A model generated the notes under the pieces. The model saw nothing but the letters and a program-made list of their open reading frames with translations, ran no database searches and was not told the DNA's origin. Position numbers and translations under genes: made by a program. Shown here piece after piece: positions 25,701-34,325 of a stretch of 64,000 bases of DNA (position 1 is its first letter; each line of letters opens with the position of its first letter). Origin of the DNA: Akkermansia muciniphila. Its GTDB lineage: Bacteria > Verrucomicrobiota > Kiritimatiellia > RFP12 > JAAYNR01. The DNA lies in assembly GCA_945870025.1 (NCBI GenBank), contig CAMBQN010000012.1, positions 1-64,000 on the forward strand, read 5' to 3'.

Positions 25701-27311
25701 TCACAGATGCGCCGGATCCAGTTCCATCAGCGCGATGTCGTCGAACCAGGCGGTGCCACGCCCGTCGACCACCAGCCCCGGCACGGCGAAGCTCTCCCCC
25801 TCCGGCGGCACGAAATCCACAGTGAGCAAAGTCCACTCCTGGTCGCCGGTCAGCGACGGGGAAGAGACGGCCGTGTCGACATCCACCCGCGGCTTCACCT
25901 GCAGGCAGGCACCCTTGCCGGTAACCCCGCGGGTGCGGACCCAAGCGCTGAGGCGATAGCGTTTCCCGTGCTCCACGTGCAGCAGAGGCCCTCCGTGCGC
26001 CGGTTGCGCCACGTTGCCGCCGCTGACGCGTATAGAATGCGTGCCGGAATGTCCGATCGTGCGGTCATATGCCGCGCCGTACTTCCAGATGCACCCGTTG
26101 TAGAGCACGCCGTCGGGAACCGGAGTCTCCAGATCGTTCACCACGTTTTGCCGGAACCCCAGCGGACCTTCGTCCTTCGATTTCGGGGGCGTGATGCGTG
26201 CGGCATCCTCCAATTCCCTGGCCAGCGGCAGCGGCAGGCTGAGAAACCGGTACGCAGCCATGATGCGATAGAGACCGTCCGCGCCCTGCTCCTTGGGCGC
26301 CAGTGCAATGATATGCTGATCGTACCAGACGGGGCACGTCAGAAAGGTCAGCGGCGGCGACCACACGATCTCCACGAACGGATTCATGTCAGGCTCGGTC
26401 ACGAACCCTAGAAATCCGCCGTCCGCCGGCGGTTCGGCCCATGCGCTGCCGTAGCCGTGTATTAACGACCGCGGATTCTGATATAGGTAGCAGACGGCGC
26501 CATCGCGCCGTGTCCAGACGCTCTTCTGGTAGCGCTTGCGGTCGTCGCGCGAATCCGCCACGCCGTTGGGCAGCAGATTAGCGTACTCGAAGCGACGGGG
26601 CTTCTTCATCCGCACCTCGACCTCGCAATCCCACAGATAGCCCAGCACAGGGTCAAACCGCAGCGCAAAGCGATTTTCGACGGGCGTTTGTCCGTCGCTA
26701 TTCTCGCGATAGCGGAGCCGGAGCGCGGTACCGTCGTCCGGCAGGCGTACGATCTCGTATTGGTTTGTCCATGTCCCCTGGGCCGAGATCACGATGCGCG
26801 GTCCCTGAAATGTCTCCCAACCGTGAATCACAGGCATCCGGTATTCCACGTTGGTTCCGCCGTCTGGAGGAAAGGCCCGGAACATCTCGATCTCGCCCAC
26901 CACCAGGTTCAGCAGTCCGATCCGCTGCTCGCCGTCCTGAATCCAGAAGAACTTGCCGGGGTACTCTTGCGTGCCGCGAACATACTTGGGTCGATCCTGT
27001 ACCGGAGCCAGTCGGAAGTGCGGTTGATGCGCGTGACGCGGCAGACTTGCATAGCACGAGGCGCTTTCAATGAACGCCTGCAAGCGCCCGCCCGGCAGAG
27101 GCGTGGTGCCACGGCCATGCGTCCCCGGCGCCGCAAGGCCGGGACACAGCGCCTCATCCACGGTATTGAACGTACGCTCACTGTCCGGCGTCACGCACCC
27201 GGCGGCCAGCAGCATCAGCGACCATGACACAACACGGGCGATGCGCGGCGATCGCGGGGAATTTCCGCCCGAAAGTGTCCTCGCATTGTCCGACTCTCGT
27301 TGGTCATTCAT
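25701..27311 (-). CDS. Lipoprotein with C-terminal carbohydrate-binding-like domain
   Basis: A 536-aa product with a long n-region, a hydrophobic stretch and a clear lipobox (SLMLLAAGC, Cys at ~38), so it should be anchored in an envelope membrane. The middle (residues ~65-390) is beta-rich and not recognised, with GWETFQGPRIVISAQGTW and EVEVRMKKPRRFEYANLLP. The last ~140 residues (GCIWKYGAAYDRTIGHSGTH...YRLSAWVRTRGVTGKGACLQ...DDIALMEL) look like a CBM4/9- or CBM22-type jelly roll. It probably binds or cleaves polysaccharide at the surface. Transcribed toward the GH63-like gene. The ribosome site is part of the palindrome AGGAGCCTCCT just before ATG. Confidence 0.65.
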   Translation of the reverse strand: MNDQRESDNARTLSGGNSPRSPRIARVVSWSLMLLAAGCVTPDSERTFNTVDEALCPGLAAPGTHGRGTTPLPGGRLQAFIESASCYASLPRHAHQPHFRLAPVQDRPKYVRGTQEYPGKFFWIQDGEQRIGLLNLVVGEIEMFRAFPPDGGTNVEYRMPVIHGWETFQGPRIVISAQGTWTNQYEIVRLPDDGTALRLRYRENSDGQTPVENRFALRFDPVLGYLWDCEVEVRMKKPRRFEYANLLPNGVADSRDDRKRYQKSVWTRRDGAVCYLYQNPRSLIHGYGSAWAEPPADGGFLGFVTEPDMNPFVEIVWSPPLTFLTCPVWYDQHIIALAPKEQGADGLYRIMAAYRFLSLPLPLARELEDAARITPPKSKDEGPLGFRQNVVNDLETPVPDGVLYNGCIWKYGAAYDRTIGHSGTHSIRVSGGNVAQPAHGGPLLHVEHGKRYRLSAWVRTRGVTGKGACLQVKPRVDVDTAVSSPSLTGDQEWTLLTVDFVPPEGESFAVPGLVVDGRGTAWFDDIALMELDPAHL

Positions 27312-27439
27312 AGGAGGCTCCTATTTCCGTCAAAAAACTTACAGCACCGGCCACATAAACGCAAGCTAGCACTAAAACATCTCCCTGTTTTGTTCAACTC
27401 ATGCATAATACAGCTGGGTGTATGCGTTTTGCCGTAGAT

Positions 27440-28411
27440 TCAGCGAGTCCCGCCGGACTCATTCTTCCGCCCTCCGCCGGTCTCACGACGCACTTCGGCG
27501 GCCCGGAATTCCCGTGGATTCGTACCTTCTAGTTGCGAGAACACCCGGGAAAAGTAGCCGGGGTCCGCATAGCCGCAGCGCGCGGCGATCTCCTTGATAT
27601 TCCACTGGGTTGTGCGCAGCAGGTGCCGGGCCAGGTGGCAGCGCTCGTGGTTGACATGCGCGGTCAACCGTACGCCGCCATCGCGGTGGAAACGGTTGGA
27701 GAGATAGTCCGGCGTGCAGCGCAACTGGCCGGCCAGGTGCTGCACGGAAAGACGTGTATCCGTCAAGTGTTCCTGGACGAGACGACGGCAGCGAGACACC
27801 AGGGCCGATTCCGCGCTCCGGGGGCGCTGCGCGGTTTGCTCGACGATGACCTGCAACAGCCCCAGATGGGTCAGCAGCAGACCCTGCACCACCGGATGAG
27901 ACACCGGATGACCGGCGGTCACAAGATCAGCCGCCTCGCTCAGATAGCCATAAAGCTGGCTGCCATAGACATGCGCGGCGTTGCACGATCCGCCGATCCT
28001 GATCGACGTGATGCCCCCATGCGACGTCCCACAGGGCAAGCCTGCGTGATAACTGAAATAGCCGGGGCCATGCATGAAGACCAGATTGCAGAACGGCGAC
28101 GTCGTGGAATCCGCCGACTCATGGTGCGCCACGCCCCGGGGAATCAGCAGGAGACCGGGCGCTTCGCAAACAACCAGACCGGTCGTCAGTCGCATGCGCG
28201 AAGCGCCGCTGACCTGCAGAAACAGCTCAGGGCGGGAGTGGTAATGACTCCCCTTGCCACGGTCGCAAAACAACGGCGTGGCCAGCGGAATATGCACGCC
28301 GCTCATGTCACCGGAAGCGATCCGGTGTACGAGCGCGGCCAGTGTCTGCTGCGTCAAGTGATGGACAGCCGCCGCTGAATCGGCTTGTGTAATATTACAT
28401 GTTTTGTCCAT
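27440..28411 (-). CDS. AraC-family transcriptional regulator
   Basis: A 323-aa regulator. The N-terminal ~200 residues form a cupin-like sensor domain (HYHSRPELFLQVSGASRM...PRGVAHHES), probably for a sugar, and the C-terminal ~100 residues are two AraC helix-turn-helix units (LSVQHLAGQLRCTPDYLSNRFHR and IKEIAARCGYADPGYFSRVF). The ATG at 28411 is preferred to the TTG five codons upstream. It is divergent from the Gfo/Idh/MocA gene, 137 bp away, and upstream of the lipoprotein and glycosidase on the same strand; those are its likely targets, by position only. Confidence 0.88.
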   Translation of the reverse strand: MDKTCNITQADSAAAVHHLTQQTLAALVHRIASGDMSGVHIPLATPLFCDRGKGSHYHSRPELFLQVSGASRMRLTTGLVVCEAPGLLLIPRGVAHHESADSTTSPFCNLVFMHGPGYFSYHAGLPCGTSHGGITSIRIGGSCNAAHVYGSQLYGYLSEAADLVTAGHPVSHPVVQGLLLTHLGLLQVIVEQTAQRPRSAESALVSRCRRLVQEHLTDTRLSVQHLAGQLRCTPDYLSNRFHRDGGVRLTAHVNHERCHLARHLLRTTQWNIKEIAARCGYADPGYFSRVFSQLEGTNPREFRAAEVRRETGGGRKNESGGTR

Positions 28412-28449
28412 ATATTTTCGGTTCAATCCCTGATTTACCAGTTGAACTT

Positions 28450-28462
28450 GTATAAATTATAC
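28450..28462. promoter_or_regulatory. Candidate operator palindrome in the araC/oxidoreductase gap
   Basis: GTATAA, A, TTATAC: 6-bp arms around one base, in an AT-rich stretch rare in this genome and between divergent genes. The preceding AGTTGAAC also appears (inverted, GTTCAACT) at about 27394-27401, upstream of the lipoprotein gene, so the pair might mark AraC sites. Confidence 0.35.
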
Positions 28463-28547
28463 ATAATGATGTCCCCAATGCAAGGGATAAGCGTGCAGGT
28501 TTTGTCTGTTATGGGTCTGGCAGAAAAGCGAAGGAAGGAAATCCAGT

Positions 28548-29606
28548 ATGCGTAAAACGACGAATCGAAAGTTGCGCTGCGGCGTCATTGGTCTCGGCAT
28601 GGGACGCGGACATATACACGGGTATCAGAGCCACCCCGCGTGCGAGCTGGTGGCGGTGGCCGATCTGGACGAAGGGCGGCTGGCGGCAGCGCAGGCTGAA
28701 TTCAAAGTGCCGCAGACCTACACGGACGCGCAGGACATGCTGAAGCACGCCGGTTTGGACGTGGTCAGCGTAGCCACGCCGAACAAGTTCCACGCGCCGC
28801 TCACCCTGGCGGCGCTGAAGGCCGGGTGCCACGTGCTGTGCGAGAAGCCGATGGCCATGACGCTGCCGGAGGCGCTGGCCATGCAGCGAACGGCCGTGAC
28901 GTGCCGCAAGAAGCTGGCGATCAATTTCTCCTACCGCTTCAGCGCCATGAGCTTTGCGCTTAAGCAGCAGGTCGACTCCGGCCTGATCGGCAACATCTAC
29001 TTCGGCCGCACCGTCTGGCACCGCCGGCGCGGCATGCCGGGGTTTGGCGGGTGGTTCGGCAACAAGGATCTGGCGGGCGGCGGACCGCTGATCGATCTGG
29101 GCGTACACCGCATTGATCTGGCCCTGTGGCTGATGGGGCACCCCCGCCCGGTTTCGGTCAGCGGCAGCACCTATAACGTCATCGCCGCGCGCAAGGCCAT
29201 CGAGCAGAAGAAGCACTACTCCGTCGAGGATCTCGCCGCCGGGATCGTGAAGTTCGACAACGGCGCCACACTGATCGTCGAGGCCTCGTGGGCGCTCAAC
29301 AACAACGAGAACGAACACATGGTCACCTCGCTCTACGGCGACAAGGGTGGTCTGGTGCAGAAAAACCGCAACGGCACGTACGACTTCACGGCCGAAATCT
29401 ACACCGAGGAGGGCGGCAACCTCTACACCAAAGTGCTGGATCAGGCCGTGACGCAACCTCCCAACGCCTACCACGACTTCATCGACAGCATCCTGCAGAA
29501 CCGCGAACCGCTGGCCACGGCCGAGCACGGTGTCCGTGTGCAGATGATCCTCGACGGCCTCTACCGCAGTGCGGCCGAAGGGCGCGAAATCCGTTTCAAG
29601 AAGTAA
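28548..29606 (+). CDS. Gfo/Idh/MocA-family oxidoreductase
   Basis: A 352-aa NAD(P)-dependent oxidoreductase. The Rossmann motif is [13 protein letters not shown] (residues ~11-23), followed by VADLDEGRL, the [11 protein letters not shown] lysine motif (~100) and [21 protein letters not shown] (~182-202), with the conserved catalytic Asp/His. Family members oxidise or epimerise sugars and inositols. There is no signal peptide. The ribosome site GAAGGAAGG precedes ATG. A ThuA-like gene follows 25 bp later and they are probably co-transcribed. In PVC genomes these two families often travel together in sugar loci; the precise substrate is unknown. Confidence 0.9.
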   Translation: MRKTTNRKLRCGVIGLGMGRGHIHGYQSHPACELVAVADLDEGRLAAAQAEFKVPQTYTDAQDMLKHAGLDVVSVATPNKFHAPLTLAALKAGCHVLCEKPMAMTLPEALAMQRTAVTCRKKLAINFSYRFSAMSFALKQQVDSGLIGNIYFGRTVWHRRRGMPGFGGWFGNKDLAGGGPLIDLGVHRIDLALWLMGHPRPVSVSGSTYNVIAARKAIEQKKHYSVEDLAAGIVKFDNGATLIVEASWALNNNENEHMVTSLYGDKGGLVQKNRNGTYDFTAEIYTEEGGNLYTKVLDQAVTQPPNAYHDFIDSILQNREPLATAEHGVRVQMILDGLYRSAAEGREIRFKK

Positions 29607-29631
29607 CCGACAACGAACAGGAGAACAATCC

Positions 29632-30378
29632 ATGTCTAATACCAAGATCCGCGTGACCCTGTGGAACGAATTCCGCCATGAGCGGACCCACGAACACATC
29701 AAGAAGATCTACCCCGACGGCATGCACAAGACCATTGCCGACGCGCTGCAGAAGCAGGGCTGCATCACCCGGCTGGCGGCGCTGGACGACCCCGAGCACG
29801 GTCTGACCGAAGAGGTGTTGGCCAACACCGACGTCCTGACTTGGTGGGGACATTGCGCCCACGGCGAAGTGAGCGACGAGATCGTGGAGCGGGTCCACCG
29901 GCACGTGGTGGAACGCGGCATGGGCTTGATCGTGCTCCATTCCGGGCACCACTCCAAGATCTTCCGCAAGCTGATGGGCACCACCGGCAACCTGCGCTGG
30001 CGCGAGGCGGGCGAGAAGGAACGCCTGTGGGTCATCACCCCCGGACATCCGATTGCGGAGGGTATCGGCGACTTCTTCGAGCTGGAGCAGACGGAGATGT
30101 ACGGCGAGTTCTTCGACATCCCCACGCCGGACGATGTGGTCTTCATCAGTTGGTTTGAAGGCGGCGAGGTCTTCCGCAGCGGTTGCTGCTGGCAACGCGG
30201 CAAGGGAAAGGTGTTCTACTTCCGTCCGGGCCACGAGACCTACCCGATTTACCACAATGCAAACGTGCAGAAGGTGATCGGCAACGCCGCGCGCTGGGCA
30301 CGATACGCGGGCAATGCCACGCCCAATACCTGCATCTGGGCGAAGGATCCGCTGGAGAAGCTCGAGACCGGCGTGTGA
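29632..30378 (+). CDS. ThuA-like protein (class I glutamine-amidotransferase-like fold)
   Basis: A 248-aa product similar to the ThuA family named from trehalose utilisation in rhizobia: [24 protein letters not shown] at the N-terminus, then [38 protein letters not shown] and the C-terminal [18 protein letters not shown], where a histidine cluster lies. ThuA proteins are believed to act in disaccharide oxidation with Gfo/Idh/MocA partners; the reaction is not firmly known. The start at 29632 is used because ACAGGAGAAC precedes it. It follows the oxidoreductase gene directly. Confidence 0.88.
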   Translation: MSNTKIRVTLWNEFRHERTHEHIKKIYPDGMHKTIADALQKQGCITRLAALDDPEHGLTEEVLANTDVLTWWGHCAHGEVSDEIVERVHRHVVERGMGLIVLHSGHHSKIFRKLMGTTGNLRWREAGEKERLWVITPGHPIAEGIGDFFELEQTEMYGEFFDIPTPDDVVFISWFEGGEVFRSGCCWQRGKGKVFYFRPGHETYPIYHNANVQKVIGNAARWARYAGNATPNTCIWAKDPLEKLETGV

Positions 30379-30412
30379 GGGAGACGCCCCGGGGCTATAT
30401 GGCCTTTGGTTG

Positions 30413-30492
30413 ACGCGACGACTCGGTGACCCGATGACGCCCGGACCAGGCGGTTCATCACGGCGCCACCGAGTCATCGAGTCCCCGCGTCC
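30413..30492. repeat. Word-repeat inverted pair after thuA
   Basis: GACGCGACGACTCGGTGACC, then CGATGACG, faces CACCGAGTCATCGAGTCCCC on the other side of a short loop: an imperfect pair of arms around the word ACTCGGTGA. It occupies the convergent gap (30379-30540) between the ThuA-like and mutarotase genes, which has no gene. Confidence 0.7.
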
Positions 30493-30540
30493 TTTTTAGC
30501 CGGGTCGGACGGCCCCCGGCACTCTGACGGGTTCTTCCCC

Positions 30541-30858
30541 TCACGCCTCTTTCTTCATCCGATAGACTTCATCGAAATCCAGCTTCTGAAATTCGGGATC
30601 GCCCAACGGCTTCATCAGCGCCTGCCACTTGACTTGCACGTCGTTCGCGTCCAGCCACGCGCTGGAGGCGGCATGAAGGGCCTCGTCGTATTCGAGATAG
30701 ATCACCAGCAGATTGTCGTGCAGGAAGCAGCTCAACTCGGTGAAGCCTGCTTTCCGGTAAACCGCTTCCAGCTCAGGCCAGACCTGCCGGTGGTAGGTCT
30801 TGTAGGCGTCCAGGCACTCGGGCTTGATCCGGGCCATGTGAAGGGTGCGTTTGGTCAT
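30541..30858 (-). CDS. L-rhamnose mutarotase family protein
   Basis: A 105-aa dimeric ferredoxin-like protein of the RhaM (DUF718) family, which equilibrates alpha and beta anomers of L-rhamnose and related deoxy sugars. The motifs are ARIKPECLDAYKTYHRQVWPEL, with the conserved His in the YHRQVWPE helix, and AGFTELSCFLHDNLLVIYLE, then W-rich loops. Length is normal. GGAGG lies ahead of ATG. The gene is monocistronic and divergent from the GH29-like gene. Together with GH78 and the GH29-like protein it supports catabolism of 6-deoxy-hexoses. Confidence 0.85.
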   Translation of the reverse strand: MTKRTLHMARIKPECLDAYKTYHRQVWPELEAVYRKAGFTELSCFLHDNLLVIYLEYDEALHAASSAWLDANDVQVKWQALMKPLGDPEFQKLDFDEVYRMKKEA

Positions 30859-30988
30859 GTGTTGTCCTCCGTCTTTTCAAATGCGGCTCGGCGGGTCCCC
30901 GCCATGAAGAGAACCGAGCGTTCACGAGCTAGAACGGTACCGGATGTGAGAACGTAAGACAATAGAATTTTTTCGGGCCCGGCGATTC

Positions 30989-31017
30989 TTGACCTTCCCG
31001 GTCAGACGAGGTACTAT
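30989..31017 (+). promoter_or_regulatory. Sigma-70-type promoter for the GH29-like/UroD operon
   Basis: TTGACC (30989-30994) and TACTAT (31012-31017) with 17 bases between them, about 40 bp before the ATG at 31059. Confidence 0.6.
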
Positions 31018-31058
31018 CATCGGCTTTTAGAGAACCCTTAATTGGAAGAGACTCGATC

Positions 31059-32120
31059 ATGAAAGATTCACGGGCGTCATGGATGAAGCAAGGGAAGTTC
31101 GGCGTGATGGTTCACTGGTGCGTGCCGAAAACCCCGGCGCAATACGGCAAGCGCATCGAGGATATCGACAAGGCCGCGGACCGGTTCGATCTCGCCCGGT
31201 TCATCAAGGATTTTCGCCGCACCCAGGCCGACTGGCTGATCTTCACGATCGGACAAGGCTCCGGATACGCCAGCCCGAACAGCGTCATTGACCGTCTGGC
31301 CGGTCCCGGACATTGCACCCGGCGCGATCTGATCTTGGAAGTCGCCAAGGAAGTCAAGAAACTCGGTCGCCGCTTTATCGCCTACATACCGCCCGTGCTC
31401 CGAAAAAAGGACTTCTCCTTTGGTCCCATTGATCTGTCTGAAGAGGCGTTTCAGTTGCAGCACACGGCCGTTATCGAGGAGTACGCGCGTCGGTTTGGCA
31501 AGCATCTGGACGGCTGGTGGTTCGACGGTGGCTCCACCGCTCCGGAGTTCCACGACGGGATGGTCAAGAAACTCCGCGCCGCACGCGCCGGCAACCCGAA
31601 TGCGGCGGTGACATTCAACAACGGATCCATCTGCCTCGGCTTATCTCAGCCCGTGATTCCGGGTCAGGATTATCTGTCCGGCGAATCGGAGTTCCTGCTG
31701 AAGGGCAAGATCCGCTACGGCCGCGGGACCGACATCCTGACGCCCCTGCCTCAGGGGAAGGCCTCGCACAAGCCGGCCATGGGACGCGGCGTTACGGACT
31801 GCACCGGCCATGTGTGCACGCTCCCACTGCCGCAGCCGCCGCCCACGTGCATCTGGCACGCCCTGCTGCCGATCGACTGCATGTGGGAAACCGGCATTCC
31901 GTTTAACCCGGACTGGCAGAATCCGGCTTTTCCGTGGGTGGCCCCCAAGCCGCACCAGATGGAGAAACCGCTTTACACCCTAGCGGATCTCGAGACCGTG
32001 GTACGCGACTTCAAGTCTGTCGGAGGCGGCGTCACGTTCAACGTCGGCATCTTCCAAGAGGGCGGTCTCGGCCCGGACACCGTGGATCAATTGGCCAAAC
32101 TGGCGCGACGGATCCAGTAA
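31059..32120 (+). CDS. GH29-like alpha-L-fucosidase-family protein
   Basis: A 353-aa TIM-barrel protein beginning SWMKQGKFGVMVHWCV, the typical opening of bacterial alpha-L-fucosidases (WxxxKFGxFxHW). Later it has FDLARFIKDFRRTQADWLIF and, at the nucleophile position, DGWWFDGGS. The C-terminal beta-sandwich of many GH29 enzymes is missing (353 versus ~450 residues or more), so the substrate may differ. No signal peptide is seen. It starts an operon with two UroD-family genes, 26 bp ahead of the first. The promoter is well placed. Confidence 0.72.
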   Translation: MKDSRASWMKQGKFGVMVHWCVPKTPAQYGKRIEDIDKAADRFDLARFIKDFRRTQADWLIFTIGQGSGYASPNSVIDRLAGPGHCTRRDLILEVAKEVKKLGRRFIAYIPPVLRKKDFSFGPIDLSEEAFQLQHTAVIEEYARRFGKHLDGWWFDGGSTAPEFHDGMVKKLRAARAGNPNAAVTFNNGSICLGLSQPVIPGQDYLSGESEFLLKGKIRYGRGTDILTPLPQGKASHKPAMGRGVTDCTGHVCTLPLPQPPPTCIWHALLPIDCMWETGIPFNPDWQNPAFPWVAPKPHQMEKPLYTLADLETVVRDFKSVGGGVTFNVGIFQEGGLGPDTVDQLAKLARRIQ

Positions 32121-32146
32121 CATTCCACAACGACAAGGAGACCCGC

Positions 32147-33205
32147 ATGAGCCACACGATCGGAATGGACAGCATCAACCTGAAACCCACGCCACGTCCC
32201 GGGCACACGGAATACTCGCTGGAGTATTCGCTGGCCGCGCCGCAGATTGCCGCTTTTATGGGACCGGAGGGGGACCCGAACCGCTGGCGCACGTTCTACA
32301 ACAATTTGGATATTGATTTTGCATGGTGTACGAATGAAGGGCCTGACCCCTGGGGCCAAGGGCGCATCACGAATATGGGGCATGCGGAGTACGCCAAGGA
32401 CGGATCGGACCTGACCGCGGCCTCCCTTTGTCCCTTCCAGGATGTGGAGGAGGTGCTCAACTTTGACGCCTGCCGGGAGTATGGGCTACCGGATCACGAG
32501 GCGCTGGTGGCTTTCTACGAAAAGAGCTATCAGGATGGCATGGCGGCTCTGCCGGATCAGGTGCGCACCGGCGGCATCTACAACACCGTGATCTCCGGCG
32601 CGCTGCAGGCCTTTGGCTGGGATATGCTGTTGACGGCGGCCGCAGACCGGGAGCGTTTTGCCAAGGTGCTGCAGAGCTTCGGTAAGCGCACGCTGCACTA
32701 CATGACGGCGCACGCAGAGACTTCCGCCGAGGTCTTTATTCAGCATGACGACTTTGTCTGGACCGAGGGTCCGTTCCTGGATCCGCCGTTCTACCGCAAC
32801 GTGATCATTCCGCTCTACCGGGAGATCTGGAGCATGCTGCACAAGAAGGGGAAGAAAGTGCTCTTCTGCAGCGACGGCAAGTGGGAGATGTTTATGGAGG
32901 ATATCCGTGCGGCCGGGGCCGACGGGTTCATCTTCGAGCCCTGCAATGATTTTGAGTGGGTCGTGAACCACTTTGGTGCCACCACCTGCCTCGTGGGCAG
33001 CGCCGTGGATTGCCGCACCATGACCTTCGGCACCTGGGAGCAGGTCAAGGCGGAGATCGACAAGACCATCGCCCTGATACCCAAGTGCCGCGGCCTGATC
33101 TGGGCGGTTGGCAATCACATCCCGGCCAACATCAATCCTGACATGATCGTGCAGTACCTGGATTACACGCGCAAACATTGGAACAACAAGGAGCGGAGAG
33201 CATGA
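32147..33205 (+). CDS. UroD-family protein, variant metal site (1)
   Basis: A 352-aa TIM-barrel protein of the uroporphyrinogen decarboxylase/MtaA-CmuA superfamily. The segment where cobalamin methyltransferases have His-X-Cys-Gly reads VLFCSDGKWEMF, so the histidine is replaced, and FEPCNDFEW, VDCR and a late GNHIPANINP follow. True UroD is improbable: haem genes are absent and it lacks the N-terminal PVWxMRQAGR motif. This subgroup is often found in sugar-degradation loci of PVC bacteria; a methyl-transfer role is a guess. ATG follows CAAGGAGACC. Its last four bases overlap the next gene (ATGA). Confidence 0.7.
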   Translation: MSHTIGMDSINLKPTPRPGHTEYSLEYSLAAPQIAAFMGPEGDPNRWRTFYNNLDIDFAWCTNEGPDPWGQGRITNMGHAEYAKDGSDLTAASLCPFQDVEEVLNFDACREYGLPDHEALVAFYEKSYQDGMAALPDQVRTGGIYNTVISGALQAFGWDMLLTAAADRERFAKVLQSFGKRTLHYMTAHAETSAEVFIQHDDFVWTEGPFLDPPFYRNVIIPLYREIWSMLHKKGKKVLFCSDGKWEMFMEDIRAAGADGFIFEPCNDFEWVVNHFGATTCLVGSAVDCRTMTFGTWEQVKAEIDKTIALIPKCRGLIWAVGNHIPANINPDMIVQYLDYTRKHWNNKERRA

Positions 33206-34287
33206 CAGCACGGGAAAATCTACTGGGTATGTACCGGCGCACGGGGTATCAGCACGCGCCTGTGGGGTTCGGCCTTTGCCCGTCGCTTCAGGAAACCTAC
33301 CGGAAGATCGCCGGCGACACGCCGAAGGAGGAGTACTTCGACTACCCGGAGGGGTTCTGTCTCGCCTGGCTGCCGTGGCCGGAGTACAAGCAGCGCAACC
33401 CTGTCGATTGGACGCGCTACTTCGATACGCCTTTAAAGCCGGGCACCACCTTCAACGCCTACGGTGTGGCGAATGAACCGGGGAGCGAGGCGGCCAAGCA
33501 CATGACTTACATGCGGCACCCGCTGGGCCGGGCCACGTCGTTGGAAGAGCTGCAGGCTTATCCGTTCCCGGAGGTAAATACCCTGGACACCGGCCATATC
33601 CGCCAGGCGGTGGAAGAAGCCCACGCCAAAGGGCTGGCGGCCTTAGGTTCCGTGCAGTGCACGATCTGGGAAACCGCCTGGTACATCCGCGACATGACCC
33701 AGTTGATGATGGACATGACCCTGGAGGACGAGAAGGCTACGTTCATGCTCGACACGATCACGGACATCGCCTGCCAGCATCTGGCGCTCTACGCAGAAGC
33801 CGGCGCGGACGTGGTGGAACTCGGTGATGACATCGGTATGCAGAGCACGATTATGATGTCGCAGGAGATGTACCGGACCTGGCTGCAGCCGCGCCTGACC
33901 AAAGTGATCGCCACCGTCAAGCGGATCAAGCCGGACATCCTGGTCTTCTATCACAGTTGCGGCTACGTGGAGCCGTTGATTCCCAATCTGATCGAGGCCG
34001 GCATTGATATCCTTAATCCGGTCCAGCCGGAGTGCATGCCCTTCGACCGGATCCACAAGAAATACGGCCAGCAGCTCTCCTTCAACGGCACGCTCGGCAC
34101 GCAGACCACCATGCCGTTCGGCACGCCGAAGGATGTGCGCGCGACGGTCCTCAAGAACCTGGAACTCGCCGGCCCGGCCGGCGGGCTGTACTGCTGCCCC
34201 ACGCATCTGCTCGAACCGGAAGTGCCGTGGGCGAACGTGGAGGCCTACGTGAAGGCCTGCAAGGAGTTTCGGACTGCCGGGGGGTGA
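33202..34287 (+). CDS. UroD-family protein, MtaA/CmuA-like zinc site (2)
   Basis: A 361-aa protein of the same superfamily, but with an intact corrinoid-methyltransferase-type zinc motif: His-X-Cys in VFYHSCGYVEPLIPNLIEAG and a downstream cysteine pair in GGLYCCPTHLLEPEVP. In MtaA/CmuA these residues hold Zn that activates the thiol acceptor. ELGDDIGMQSTIMMSQEMYR is also typical of the group. The coupled start (ATGA at 33202-33205) and a GGAG ribosome site inside the preceding coding end tie its translation to the upstream UroD-like gene. The likely role is a methyl or small-group transfer linked to the sugars handled by the GH enzymes; this is inference. Confidence 0.75.
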   Translation: MTARENLLGMYRRTGYQHAPVGFGLCPSLQETYRKIAGDTPKEEYFDYPEGFCLAWLPWPEYKQRNPVDWTRYFDTPLKPGTTFNAYGVANEPGSEAAKHMTYMRHPLGRATSLEELQAYPFPEVNTLDTGHIRQAVEEAHAKGLAALGSVQCTIWETAWYIRDMTQLMMDMTLEDEKATFMLDTITDIACQHLALYAEAGADVVELGDDIGMQSTIMMSQEMYRTWLQPRLTKVIATVKRIKPDILVFYHSCGYVEPLIPNLIEAGIDILNPVQPECMPFDRIHKKYGQQLSFNGTLGTQTTMPFGTPKDVRATVLKNLELAGPAGGLYCCPTHLLEPEVPWANVEAYVKACKEFRTAGG

Positions 34288-34325
34288 GTGTGAAGCTTGG
34301 TTCTCAGCATTGACTGTCTTGGCTT

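Noticed and set aside
32147-34287. Haem-pathway hemE
   Set aside because: The proteins lack the N-terminal Arg motif of true uroporphyrinogen decarboxylase and have methyltransferase-like Cys sites; there are no other haem genes nearby.
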